A DNA stretch of 18,792 nucleotides from JBBQUP01 sp038212305 (lineage in GTDB: Bacteria; Bacteroidota; Bacteroidia; Bacteroidales; Marinilabiliaceae), in NCBI GenBank assembly GCA_038212305.1, contig JBBQUP010000071.1:1-18792 (forward strand), written 5' to 3'. Of this stretch, positions 8,041-15,415 are shown in pieces; position 1 is the first letter of the stretch, and the number at the start of each line of letters is the position of its first letter. The notes beneath the pieces are model-generated. The model was not told where the DNA came from. It made no database searches and was given only the letters and a program-made list of their open reading frames with translations. Both the position numbers and the translations under genes were made by a program.

Positions 8041-8424
8041 TCAAATCAAATAAGTCTGAAAAAAAGCTAAGTGAGTACTTAAAGGTATGGGTGGCGGAGA
8101 ATCCTCCACAAATTGAAGATTGACTTCGCTACAACAAGGTTCGAATACATTTAAAACCAAGAAGGTAGGAAAAAGCAATTTAATAGCTGATGGCGTTACA
8201 ACAACAGCAGAACTGGCATTAACGCCTTTCTCGTCGAGATGAAAATGAGTTGTTTTATTTTTGCAACAGTTAGAAGTTCCTTCATCACCACAACAACTTT
8301 TGGCTTCCGAATCGATAGAAATACTCACCAATCGAGATCCACAATAATGCTTAGACACCGAAAATCCGATGGCGCCAACCAGTACAACCAGTGCTAATGC
8401 AATATGTATGGTTTTTTTAAGCAT
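8041..8424 (-). CDS. HYC_CC_PP-family small membrane-anchored Cys-rich protein
   Basis: This 127-residue protein has a hydrophobic N-terminal segment (about 5-23, signal or anchor) followed directly by KHYC (H26, Y27, C28). Paired cysteines follow at 44-45, 53-54 and 97-98, and a PPP run at 110-112. These are the features that name the HYC_CC_PP family of Bacteroidota. Seven cysteines and H60/H62 (HFH) suggest soft-metal binding outside the cytoplasm. As far as I know the molecular function is not established. It is the first gene of the minus-strand metal-efflux cluster, 97 nt ahead of the permease, so a metal-sensing, chaperone or pump-assembly role is plausible but inferred. A second hydrophobic stretch at about 76-93 could be membrane-associated. 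Confidence 0.8.
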   Translation of the reverse strand: MLKKTIHIALALVVLVGAIGFSVSKHYCGSRLVSISIDSEAKSCCGDEGTSNCCKNKTTHFHLDEKGVNASSAVVVTPSAIKLLFPTFLVLNVFEPCCSEVNLQFVEDSPPPIPLSTHLAFFQTYLI

Positions 8425-8515
8425 GTATTGTGATGTTCCAAAATAAACAGATAAATGCCAATAAGGTTTACAATATACGGTATAAACATTAAAATAGTCG
8501 TGTTTTTAGAGCTGA

Positions 8516-8530
8516 TTAACAATTTGTTAA
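8516..8530. promoter_or_regulatory. Near-perfect palindrome TTAACAATTTGTTAA, possible operator
   Basis: Two 7-bp arms, TTAACAA and TTGTTAA, are separated by one base. The site is about 92 bp upstream of the HYC_CC_PP start, where a promoter or operator of the metal-efflux cluster would lie. A second small dyad, TATAC-G-GTATA, is at 8474-8484. No regulator gene is in the window, so the binding role is inferred from position and symmetry only. Confidence 0.3.
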
Positions 8531-8632
8531 CAAGAATGCTAGTGGGAGATGAAAAAACTATGTAAACGTGAGGATTTGTAAATTAAAACGGAAATGTTCG
8601 GTGATCGGCTATCTCAAAACTGTACGCCGTGA

Positions 8633-8668
8633 TTTCGTGCTTAGAAATTTTTTTTCCTTAGCACGAAA
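8633..8668. repeat. Hairpin with 9-bp stem and T-rich loop
   Basis: TTTCGTGCT at 8633-8641 pairs exactly with AGCACGAAA at 8660-8668 around an 18-nt loop. It lies about 230 nt beyond the M23 stop in the direction of transcription and about 210 nt upstream of the HYC_CC_PP start. It could be a second stop signal or part of the leader of the metal cluster. Confidence 0.4.
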
Positions 8669-8687
8669 AAATATTTTCCACACTACA

Positions 8688-8720
8688 AAAAATAAATCCC
8701 CTGTTTAGGGATTTATTTTT
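8688..8720 (-). terminator. Rho-independent-like terminator after the M23 gene
   Basis: AAAAATAAATCCC at 8688-8700 pairs perfectly over 13 bp with GGGATTTATTTTT at 8708-8720, with a 7-nt loop. A-rich and T-rich stem ends give a U-rich 3' flank when read in either direction. It is about 176 nt downstream of the M23 stop and the likeliest end of the leuS-yitT-M23 transcript. Confidence 0.6.
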
Positions 8721-8804
8721 CATGCGCAACAAATTTTATTTCGTAAGCATGGAAACGTTTAACAATAAATCAGCCGCAAATGCGCTATGCTACCGCACTA
8801 TTTA

Positions 8805-8840
8805 ATCGTGTGACAATTACAAATACAAAAGTCACACGAT
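8805..8840. repeat. 10-bp inverted repeat ATCGTGTGAC/GTCACACGAT
   Basis: The arms at 8805-8814 and 8831-8840 are exact reverse complements with a 16-nt loop. TCACACGA recurs as a direct copy at 8845-8852. The set lies 57-92 nt after the M23 stop. There is no T-tract, so it is more likely a 3'-end stabilising hairpin or a binding site than a terminator. Confidence 0.5.
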
Positions 8841-8896
8841 ACAATCACACGAAAGCAATCGTACAACAGCAGCGAATAGTAATCATGAAATATCTA

Positions 8897-10168
8897 CTAC
8901 TCCACCACAATTTGATCAATACTTTGCCGGTGAGGGATGATGTATTGCTGATACCGCGCCATATGCTCAGGCTTGACAGGCTCAACTGGTGGTGATTCGA
9001 CCTTAAGTGGATCGATGGGTGAACCATTGCGGAACACTCTAAAATCGAGATGGGGCCCCGATGCCAATCCTGTTGACCCGACGTAAGCTATGATCTGACC
9101 TTGTTTAACAAACAAACCGTTGCTAATACCTTTGGCAAATCCCGATAAGTGCATATAAGTAGTGGTGTAAACGCTGTTGTGTCGTATTTTCATGTAATTA
9201 CCGCCTCCTTTGGGATCCCATCCTTTTATAAGAACCGTTCCATCGCCAATGCTATAAACTGCCGTTCCGGTAGGTGCTGCATAGTCGACACCATAATGGG
9301 CACGGCGAATTTTTAAAATGGGGTGAAATCGACTGTTACTAAATTTACTGCTAATGCGCGAAAATCGCAGGGGAGCCTTTAAAAAAGCTTTGCGAAGACT
9401 TTGTCCATTCTCATCAAAAAAATCCCAAACACTATCTTCCTTAAACCTGAAAGCATAATACGCATGTCCTTTGTGCATAAACTCAGCGGAATGAATGGCG
9501 CCTATTCCAATGGACACGCCATCAACAAACTGTTCGTCGTAAATAACTTTAAAAAAATCGCCCTTTTCGATTCCAAAGAAATCGACCGTCCAAGCAAATA
9601 CCTCAGACAAACCAATGGCTAGTATGGGATTGAAATTCTGATCTTGAATGGTTTTCCATAGCGATGAACGAATTTCACCCGAAGCCGTTTTCCCAATGGC
9701 TACTACCTCTTTCTCACCCATTTCTACTGCAATTGAATCACTTACTGCAATACTTACAAAATGAATATCATCGATCTCGTATATAAAATGCTTCAGACTT
9801 GAAAGAGAATCTTTTGAATGAAAAAGTGAATATGAATTCCCCGTGCGTAATTTGCGAAAATCGAAATAAGGCTTTGAAACAGAAACAATACGATCGATAA
9901 TTTGATAATCAATTCCTTCACCTAATAAAATATCTGCCAGAAACTGGTTGTTTGAAACTCGATGAGTTGTAACCCGAAACGAGTCAACTCGCAAATCATA
10001 GAGTAATTTAGGCGGAGGAGGCACAATGGTATCCACCACAATTTCCTTTTTATGGGGAATATAACTATCGGTTTGAATCAACCATAAAACAAATACTAAC
10101 AATGATACAGCTAGCATTCCGCCAGTAAAATATTTAATTTTCGACAATCGACTATCTTTAAAATCCAT
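8897..10168 (-). CDS. Membrane-anchored M23-family (MepM-like) peptidase homologue
   Basis: This 423-residue protein has one N-terminal transmembrane anchor (about 13-31). A Pro-rich linker (PPPPK near 50-54) and a MepM-like middle domain (about 60-250) follow. The LytM/M23 domain is at about 275-395. H291 and D295 (HYGVD) supply two zinc ligands and H340 (TYMHL) is the usual catalytic His. The third zinc site, normally the second His of an HLHFE-type motif, reads GPHLDFR: H373 is kept but the ligand position is D375. Aspartate can bind zinc, so activity is possible but altered. Otherwise the protein could be a regulator of cell-wall hydrolysis. The periplasmic role on peptidoglycan is by family. 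It starts 13 nt after the YitT gene, indicating co-transcription. Confidence 0.85.
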   Translation of the reverse strand: MDFKDSRLSKIKYFTGGMLAVSLLVFVLWLIQTDSYIPHKKEIVVDTIVPPPPKLLYDLRVDSFRVTTHRVSNNQFLADILLGEGIDYQIIDRIVSVSKPYFDFRKLRTGNSYSLFHSKDSLSSLKHFIYEIDDIHFVSIAVSDSIAVEMGEKEVVAIGKTASGEIRSSLWKTIQDQNFNPILAIGLSEVFAWTVDFFGIEKGDFFKVIYDEQFVDGVSIGIGAIHSAEFMHKGHAYYAFRFKEDSVWDFFDENGQSLRKAFLKAPLRFSRISSKFSNSRFHPILKIRRAHYGVDYAAPTGTAVYSIGDGTVLIKGWDPKGGGNYMKIRHNSVYTTTYMHLSGFAKGISNGLFVKQGQIIAYVGSTGLASGPHLDFRVFRNGSPIDPLKVESPPVEPVKPEHMARYQQYIIPHRQSIDQIVVE

Positions 10169-10181
10169 ACTTTAAAATTTA

Positions 10182-11042
10182 CTATAACTTCATACGATCA
10201 AATCCTTTTCCATACACTCCCATAACATTACTCAAGGTAATAAAAGCATCTGGATCAATCCTCTTAATAATTCGAAAAACTAACGACGAATCTCTTTTAC
10301 GAGCTAAAACCATTAGTACCTTAACCTCATCACCAGTATAACCACCTCTCCCATCCAATATTGTTACTCCACGGTTTGCCTCAGATATTATTGCTTGAGA
10401 TAACTCCTCAAACTTATTTGAAATGATGAACATTTGAATGGTTTGCTTTGTACCAGTAATAACTACATCAATGGTGTAGGTTAAAACAGCCATCGTCATA
10501 AAACCATACACCATTTTTTCGATCGATTGAAACACTAAAAACGATGATGAAATAACAATGGTATCAACCATCAGCAATAATTTACCCAAGCTAATACTTC
10601 GGTATTTATTTATAATCATGGCAATGATATCAGTCCCACCCGTACTTCCCCCATAACTAAATACAATTCCACCACCAATTCCACCCAAAATACCACCTAT
10701 TACAGTAGCCATAAAAGCATCAGACACGATTGGGGCTTGAAACAAGTGCTGAGAACCACTAATAATTGCGGAGAAAAGAATTACCGCGTAAATAGTTTTT
10801 ACGCCAAATGATGAGCCCAATATTTTTATGGCTAATAGTATTAATATGGCATTCATTAATAATGACATCAACCCAATGTCCCAGCCAAATGAAAAATACA
10901 ATAACGTTGCTACGCCAATAATTCCACCACCTACAATTTTAGAGGGAATTAAAAAAGCAGTCCAACCCAACGCACTTATCGCCAATCCAATAGAAAGCAT
11001 AAAATAAGTCCATGTAATTTTCGCGATATTTTTACCTACCAT
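10182..11042 (-). CDS. YitT-family membrane protein (DUF161/DUF2179)
   Basis: This 286-residue integral membrane protein has about five to six hydrophobic segments in residues 10-205, including ISALGWTAFLIPSKIVGGG and a Gly-rich GGILGGIGGGIVFSYGGSTG. A soluble C-terminal DUF2179 domain occupies about 215-286 and ends in GVYGKGFDRMKL. This order and length are standard for YitT/YqfU-type proteins, whose substrate is not established. The gene sits between leuS (76 nt upstream) and the M23 gene (13 nt downstream). A 9-bp hairpin lies in its leader at 11056-11076. Confidence 0.88.
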   Translation of the reverse strand: MVGKNIAKITWTYFMLSIGLAISALGWTAFLIPSKIVGGGIIGVATLLYFSFGWDIGLMSLLMNAILILLAIKILGSSFGVKTIYAVILFSAIISGSQHLFQAPIVSDAFMATVIGGILGGIGGGIVFSYGGSTGGTDIIAMIINKYRSISLGKLLLMVDTIVISSSFLVFQSIEKMVYGFMTMAVLTYTIDVVITGTKQTIQMFIISNKFEELSQAIISEANRGVTILDGRGGYTGDEVKVLMVLARKRDSSLVFRIIKRIDPDAFITLSNVMGVYGKGFDRMKL

Positions 11043-11055
11043 ACAATATTTTTTT

Positions 11056-11076
11056 TAGATAAGATGATCTTATCTA
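11056..11076. promoter_or_regulatory. 9-bp hairpin in the leuS-yitT gap
   Basis: TAGATAAGA at 11056-11064 pairs perfectly with TCTTATCTA at 11068-11076 around a 3-nt loop. On the minus strand it is followed by an A-rich run and then the YitT start 13 nt away. It is therefore not a terminator for leuS, but could be an operator, an mRNA-processing site or a leader structure. Confidence 0.4.
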
Positions 11077-11118
11077 TCTGTCTCATAATATTTTCATCTT
11101 CTTCTCTTCCCCTTTTCC

Positions 11119-13902
11119 TCAAACAACCACATTTATAATCTTACCCGGGATGACGATCATTTTCTTGATGGGTTTATCTTCCGTCCATTTAGCAGAATTT
11201 TCATGCGATCGCACTAAACCTTCAATCTCAGCAACCGACATGTTTAAAGGTAGATCGAGTTTAAAGCGAGTTTTACCATTAAACGAAACAGGATAGCTAA
11301 AAGTACTTTCGATCAAATAAGATTCTTCAAAAGCTGGCCATTTAGCATCGCAAACCGTTGTTTGATGTCCCAAACGACTCCATAATTCCTCGCATGAATA
11401 GGGAGCAAAAGGAGCTAGAAGCACAATTAATTTCTCCAATACCTCGCGCTTATTACATTTTAAGTCGGTTAAGTCGTTGACTGCAATCATAAAAGCACTC
11501 ACGCAGGTATTAAAAGCAAAACGCTCCACGTCGTCACCAATTTTTTTGATGGTGCGGTGCAACACTTTCATCTCCTCGGCCGTGGCTGGATCGTTTGAAA
11601 TAGCAAACTCGCCCTCTTTGTTGGTGAACAAGCGTACAACTTTGCGAAGGAATTTATGAACCCCGTCAATGCCATTGGTATCCCAAGGTTTGGATTGCTC
11701 CAGTGGACCAAGGAACATTTCGTACAAACGCAATGTGTCAGCTCCATACTGCTCAATAATATCGTCGGGATTAACAACGTTGAACATTGATTTCGACATT
11801 TTCTCAACCGCCCATCCGCACACATATTTGCCATCCTCTAAAATAAATTCGGCATTTTTGTATTCAGGATTCCAGCTTTTAAATAGTTCGGTATCCAACA
11901 CATCGTTGTGAACCATATTCACATCCACATGAATGGGGGTTGTATCGTAATTGTTTCTTAAATTAAGGGAAACAAACGTGTTTTGCCCTTTTAAACGATA
12001 CGCAAAATTCGATCGTCCTTGAATCATCCCTTGGTTAATCAACTTTTTATAAGGTTCATCTTTAACAACTAACCCCAAATCGAACAAAAACTTATTCCAG
12101 AAACGCGAATAAATCAAGTGACCCGTGGCATGTTCGGTTCCTCCGATGTACAAATCCACATCTTGCCAATATTCGTTGGCTTCTACTCCCACCAAAGCGG
12201 TATCGTTTGTAGGATCCATGTATCGCAAGTAGTAAGCCGACGAACCGGCAAACCCAGGCATGGTATTTAATTCCAACGGAAACCCATCGGCCGTTTGCCA
12301 GTTTTTAGCGCGTCCCAAAGGTGGTTCACCTTTTTCGGTGGGTAGGTATTTGTCAATTTCGGGTAATGTAAGTGGGAGTTTCGATTCATCGAGCAAGTAT
12401 GGCAAATCGTTTTTGTAGTAAACAGGGAAAGGCTCGCCCCAATAGCGTTGGCGACTAAAAATAGCATCGCGCAAACGGTAGTTCGTTTTTACATTTCCTA
12501 TTTTATTTGAGCTGATATAATCATTTATTTTTTCAATGGCAGCAGGTACTTGCAAGCCGTTAATAATGCCCGAATTCACAAGATATCCCTCTTTCGAATC
12601 TTTGGCATCACTCCAAGTTGACACATCCGAAGGCTTATCGCCATTGGGAACAACCACTTGGGTGATGGGCAAATTAAACTGCCTAGCAAACGCAAAATCG
12701 CGCGTATCGTGCGCAGGAACAGCCATGATAGCACCAGTTCCATAACCTGCCAACACATAGTCGGATATCCAAATGGGAATCGCCTCGCCACTTAATGGAT
12801 TAATGGCAAAAGCACCTGTGTTAACACCACTTACTCGTTTTACGTCGCTTAAGCGTTCTCGCTCAGTACGTTTTTTTGTCTCTTCTAAATATGCCTCAAC
12901 AGCTGGTTGTTGCTGAGGGGTTGCTAATTGCTTAACCAGCTCACTCTCAGGAGATAAAACCATAAAGGTAACGCCATAAACGGTATCGGCACGGGTAGTG
13001 AAAATCTCTAAACACACGTCAGAATCCTTCACCTTAAAAATCATCTCTGCACCTTTCGAACGACCAATCCAGTTACGTTGAACTTCTTTTAGTGAATCGC
13101 TCCAATCTACATTATCTAAACCATCGAGCAACCGTGGTGCATAAGCCGACACACGAAGCGACCATTGGCGCATCATGCGCTGTTCTACCTCATGTCCACC
13201 TCGAACCGACAAGCCATCTTTCACCTCATCGTTCGCTAATACAGTACCAAGTGCAGAACACCAATTGACCATGGTATCGGCCAAATAGGCAATTCGATAG
13301 TTTAATAAAAGCACTTGTTTCTCCTTATCGGATTTGCTTTTCCAATCGCTGGCACTAAAGGTCAGTTCGTTGGTGCATGCCACCGCTAATCCTTCGGTTC
13401 CTATTGTTTCAAACAATTTCACCAAATTGAAAATTGGAAGCGCTTTATTTGATTGCTGACAATAATAGTGGTTAAACATTTGCATAAATGCCCACTGAGT
13501 CCATTTATAATAAGCTGGATCGCATGTTTTTACTTCGCGATCCCAATCGTATGAGAAACCAATTTTATCGAGTTGCTGGCGGTAGCGAGCAATATTTATT
13601 TCGGTGGTAATAGCAGGATGCTGCCCCGTTTGAATGGCATATTGCTCGGCAGGCAAGCCATAAGCATCATATCCCATAGGATGCAGCACGTTAAACCCAT
13701 TTTGACGTTTAAAACGACTGTATATATCTGAAGCGATGTAACCAAGAGGATGCCCTACATGAAGCCCTGCACCAGATGGATATGGAAACATATCTAGCAC
13801 ATAAAACTTTGGTTTTGAATGGTCAATTTCGATTTTGTAGGTTTTATTCTCTACCCAAAAACGTTGCCATTTGCTCTCAATCTCTTTGAAAATATACTCC
13901 AT
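11119..13902 (-). CDS. leuS: Leucyl-tRNA synthetase
   Basis: This 927-residue class I synthetase charges tRNA-Leu in the cytoplasm. The HIGH-type motif is in PYPSGAGLHVGHPLGY (HVGH 48-51) and KMSKS is at 701-705. The CP1 editing domain shows TTRADTVYG and GAIMAVPAHDTRDFA. WIGRSKGAE links the core, and the anticodon-binding and C-terminal domains follow. It is longer than E. coli LeuRS (about 860 residues). One insert of about 55 residues occupies about 144-202, where E. coli has a short connector. The cysteines of the adjoining Zn-ribbon (CxxC) seen in E. coli are absent around 228-245. A second expansion precedes KMSKS. The start ATG at 13902 gives the expected N-terminus. It is probably the first gene of leuS-yitT-M23; I saw no clear -33/-7 promoter upstream. 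Confidence 0.98.
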   Translation of the reverse strand: MEYIFKEIESKWQRFWVENKTYKIEIDHSKPKFYVLDMFPYPSGAGLHVGHPLGYIASDIYSRFKRQNGFNVLHPMGYDAYGLPAEQYAIQTGQHPAITTEINIARYRQQLDKIGFSYDWDREVKTCDPAYYKWTQWAFMQMFNHYYCQQSNKALPIFNLVKLFETIGTEGLAVACTNELTFSASDWKSKSDKEKQVLLLNYRIAYLADTMVNWCSALGTVLANDEVKDGLSVRGGHEVEQRMMRQWSLRVSAYAPRLLDGLDNVDWSDSLKEVQRNWIGRSKGAEMIFKVKDSDVCLEIFTTRADTVYGVTFMVLSPESELVKQLATPQQQPAVEAYLEETKKRTERERLSDVKRVSGVNTGAFAINPLSGEAIPIWISDYVLAGYGTGAIMAVPAHDTRDFAFARQFNLPITQVVVPNGDKPSDVSTWSDAKDSKEGYLVNSGIINGLQVPAAIEKINDYISSNKIGNVKTNYRLRDAIFSRQRYWGEPFPVYYKNDLPYLLDESKLPLTLPEIDKYLPTEKGEPPLGRAKNWQTADGFPLELNTMPGFAGSSAYYLRYMDPTNDTALVGVEANEYWQDVDLYIGGTEHATGHLIYSRFWNKFLFDLGLVVKDEPYKKLINQGMIQGRSNFAYRLKGQNTFVSLNLRNNYDTTPIHVDVNMVHNDVLDTELFKSWNPEYKNAEFILEDGKYVCGWAVEKMSKSMFNVVNPDDIIEQYGADTLRLYEMFLGPLEQSKPWDTNGIDGVHKFLRKVVRLFTNKEGEFAISNDPATAEEMKVLHRTIKKIGDDVERFAFNTCVSAFMIAVNDLTDLKCNKREVLEKLIVLLAPFAPYSCEELWSRLGHQTTVCDAKWPAFEESYLIESTFSYPVSFNGKTRFKLDLPLNMSVAEIEGLVRSHENSAKWTEDKPIKKMIVIPGKIINVVV

Positions 13903-14134
13903 AACGCTTTCTAATAATATAAATTTATTCCTGTAACTATATAACCTGCGAAATTAGAAAACTTTTTTAGTGGTTTTATAAAATAATCCAACTGTTTCGA
14001 TTTTTATTCTCTGTGGACAAAAAACAAAATATCAACACATGAAAACCAAAAGAAATGTTAAAGGCATTTTTCAACCCAATAATTGTTATTAATTTGCGGA
14101 CAATTAAATAACAGTAATCAAAGAAACTACTCCA

Positions 14135-15043
14135 ATGACTAGCAAGAGATTAAACAAGGACTTCGCTTTAACTGATACGCTCAGTTTTATTGAAAGCAAG
14201 GGTGGAATTACCATTGCCATGATTTCAAACGAACATGCTTCGGCTCAAATCTCACTTTATGGAGCACATGTTATGAGTTTCGAACCAAACGACTCAGAAG
14301 AAGTTTTAATGATGAGTAGTAAGTGTGTATTTGAAATAGGAACTCCCTTGCGTGGAGGCATTCCTATATGCTTTCCTTGGTTTGGCCCCAATAAAAACGA
14401 CAACACACTGCCAATGCATGGATTTGCTCGCATTATGAATTGGAAAGTAGTAGAATCACAACAACTTAAATCAGGTGAAACCATCCTTAAACTTTACTTA
14501 TCTACTTCCCCTGCAACTTTAAAACTGTGGCCTTACCCTTTTACTTGTGAGTTAACATTTACAATTGGGAAAAAACTAAATATTGAATGGCAAGTAACAA
14601 ATAATTCAAACGAAGAATTTGAATTTTCTCAAGCACTGCACTCCTATTTTGCAACTGATGATATTTCGCAAATAAATGTTTCAGGATTTGAAGGTGCACA
14701 TTATTTAGATGCCTTAAATCAGCTAACTGATACAGTTGAAAAAGAGCCATCAATTGTTATTGATAAAGAAGTAAATCGCTGTTACCTAAATACCGATTCG
14801 AAGTGCACTCTATCGGATAAAGGTATGAATCGCAAAATAGAGATCATCAAAACAGGAAGCCAATCAACCGTTGTATGGAATCCATGGATAGAAACATCGA
14901 AGAAATTCAAGGACCTGCGTGATGATGAATACAATGATTTTATATGTATTGAGACGGCCAATGTTCATCAAAACATAATTACCTTAACTCCAGGTCAATC
15001 ACACAGTATGTCTCTGAGTATTGCGGTGCTTCCTTTAAAATAA
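14135..15043 (+). CDS. D-hexose-6-phosphate mutarotase (aldose 1-epimerase-like, YeaD type)
   Basis: This 302-residue cytoplasmic protein would interconvert alpha and beta anomers of glucose 6-phosphate or related hexose phosphates. Family marks are RGGIPICFPWFGP (73-85), HGFAR (95-99), ALHSYF with the expected catalytic H169, and CIETANV with the catalytic-type E273. Length matches the family (about 290-300). The gene is monocistronic: it diverges from leuS across 232 bp and is followed by a hairpin at 15073-15112. A partial -7 site, TTAATTTG, lies at 14089-14096 with no good -33. Phosphosugar specificity is by family, not shown directly. Confidence 0.92.
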   Translation: MTSKRLNKDFALTDTLSFIESKGGITIAMISNEHASAQISLYGAHVMSFEPNDSEEVLMMSSKCVFEIGTPLRGGIPICFPWFGPNKNDNTLPMHGFARIMNWKVVESQQLKSGETILKLYLSTSPATLKLWPYPFTCELTFTIGKKLNIEWQVTNNSNEEFEFSQALHSYFATDDISQINVSGFEGAHYLDALNQLTDTVEKEPSIVIDKEVNRCYLNTDSKCTLSDKGMNRKIEIIKTGSQSTVVWNPWIETSKKFKDLRDDEYNDFICIETANVHQNIITLTPGQSHSMSLSIAVLPLK

Positions 15044-15072
15044 TGCAACCTAACAATGTTTCCTAGCTTTTA

Positions 15073-15112
15073 AAATCAACATATGACTATCACTTTAAGT
15101 GGTTGTTGATTT
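15073..15112 (+). terminator. Hairpin after the mutarotase gene
   Basis: AAATCAACA at 15073-15081 pairs with TGTTGATTT at 15104-15112. A small inner stem CACT/AGTG (15091-15101) may stack inside. There is no strong T-run afterwards, so termination is plausible but not certain. Its right arm overlaps the -33 box of the tRNA promoter. Confidence 0.4.
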
Positions 15113-15140
15113 GTGAAGCAGCTAAATTTGATTAATTTCG
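15110..15140 (+). promoter_or_regulatory. Bacteroidota -33/-7 promoter for tRNA-Arg
   Basis: TTTG at 15110-15113 is followed after exactly 19 nt by TAATTTCG at 15133-15140, which matches TAnnTTTG at all but one position. The spacing is that of the Bacteroides sigma-ABfr consensus. The tRNA begins 10 nt later at 15150, so the primary transcript would have almost no leader. Confidence 0.65.
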
Positions 15141-15149
15141 CACTCAATT

Positions 15150-15221
15150 GGTTCCGTAGTTCAATGGATAGAATTTCAGATTCCGGTTCTGATGATATGG
15201 GTTCGAATCCCGTCGGGATCA
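15150..15221 (+). tRNA. tRNA-Arg (anticodon CCG)
   Basis: A complete 72-nt cloverleaf can be folded. The acceptor stem is GGTTCCG/CGGGATC, with two G-U pairs. The D arm is GTTC/GAAT with an 8-nt loop. The anticodon stem is TCAGA/TCTGA with loop TTCCGGT, placing anticodon CCG at 15183-15185, which reads CGG (Arg). A 4-nt variable loop and the T arm ATGGG-TTCGAAT-CCCGT follow. The discriminator is A and is followed by CTA, so CCA is not encoded and must be added enzymatically. Confidence 0.95.
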
Positions 15222-15223
15222 CT

Positions 15224-15252
15224 AAACCTGCAATCGAAAGATTAGCAGGTTT
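15224..15252 (+). terminator. Terminator of tRNA-Arg
   Basis: AAACCTGCAATC pairs with GATT-A-GCAGGTTT, a 12-bp stem with one bulged A and a GAAA tetraloop. A T-rich run continues to about 15261. It begins 2 nt after the tRNA discriminator base. Confidence 0.85.
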
Positions 15253-15415
15253 TTTATTTTTAAGTAATAATGCGAATTAATTCGTTTCTCATCTGATAGG
15301 TTACTTTTACTCCGTTCGTAAAGAATAATCATTGAGTCGTGTAAAATAATCAAAGACTAGACAATTACTTTATTATTTTTAGTTAATTAATTGTTGTTTA
15401 CTTTACTGGCTTTAA

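Larger units (their letters stand above)
8425..8896. other. Gene-free interval with several inverted repeats
   Basis: This 472-bp stretch lies between the M23 gene (ends 8897) and the HYC_CC_PP gene (starts 8424), both on the minus strand. It must hold the end of the leuS-yitT-M23 transcription unit and the promoter of the metal-efflux cluster. Inverted repeats lie at 8805-8840, 8688-8720, 8633-8668 and 8516-8530. I found no convincing -33/-7 promoter: TTATTTTG at 8446-8439 on the minus strand matches the -7 box at 7 of 8 positions but lacks a properly spaced -33. No supported small gene is present. Confidence 0.6.

Noticed and set aside
8780..8995. Plus-strand frame of 71 codons across the M23 gene end
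   Set aside because: It overlaps the M23 coding end antisense, has no domain or leader signal and includes the inverted repeats.
14089..14096. TTAATTTG as -7 box of the mutarotase promoter
   Set aside because: One mismatch in the box and only TTTT at a poor spacing upstream, so it is not listed as a feature.
15273..15284. Perfect 12-bp palindrome CGAATTAATTCG upstream of the epimerase gene
   Set aside because: It is AT-rich, 130 bp from the gene and without a promoter nearby; a palindrome of this length can arise by chance in such sequence.
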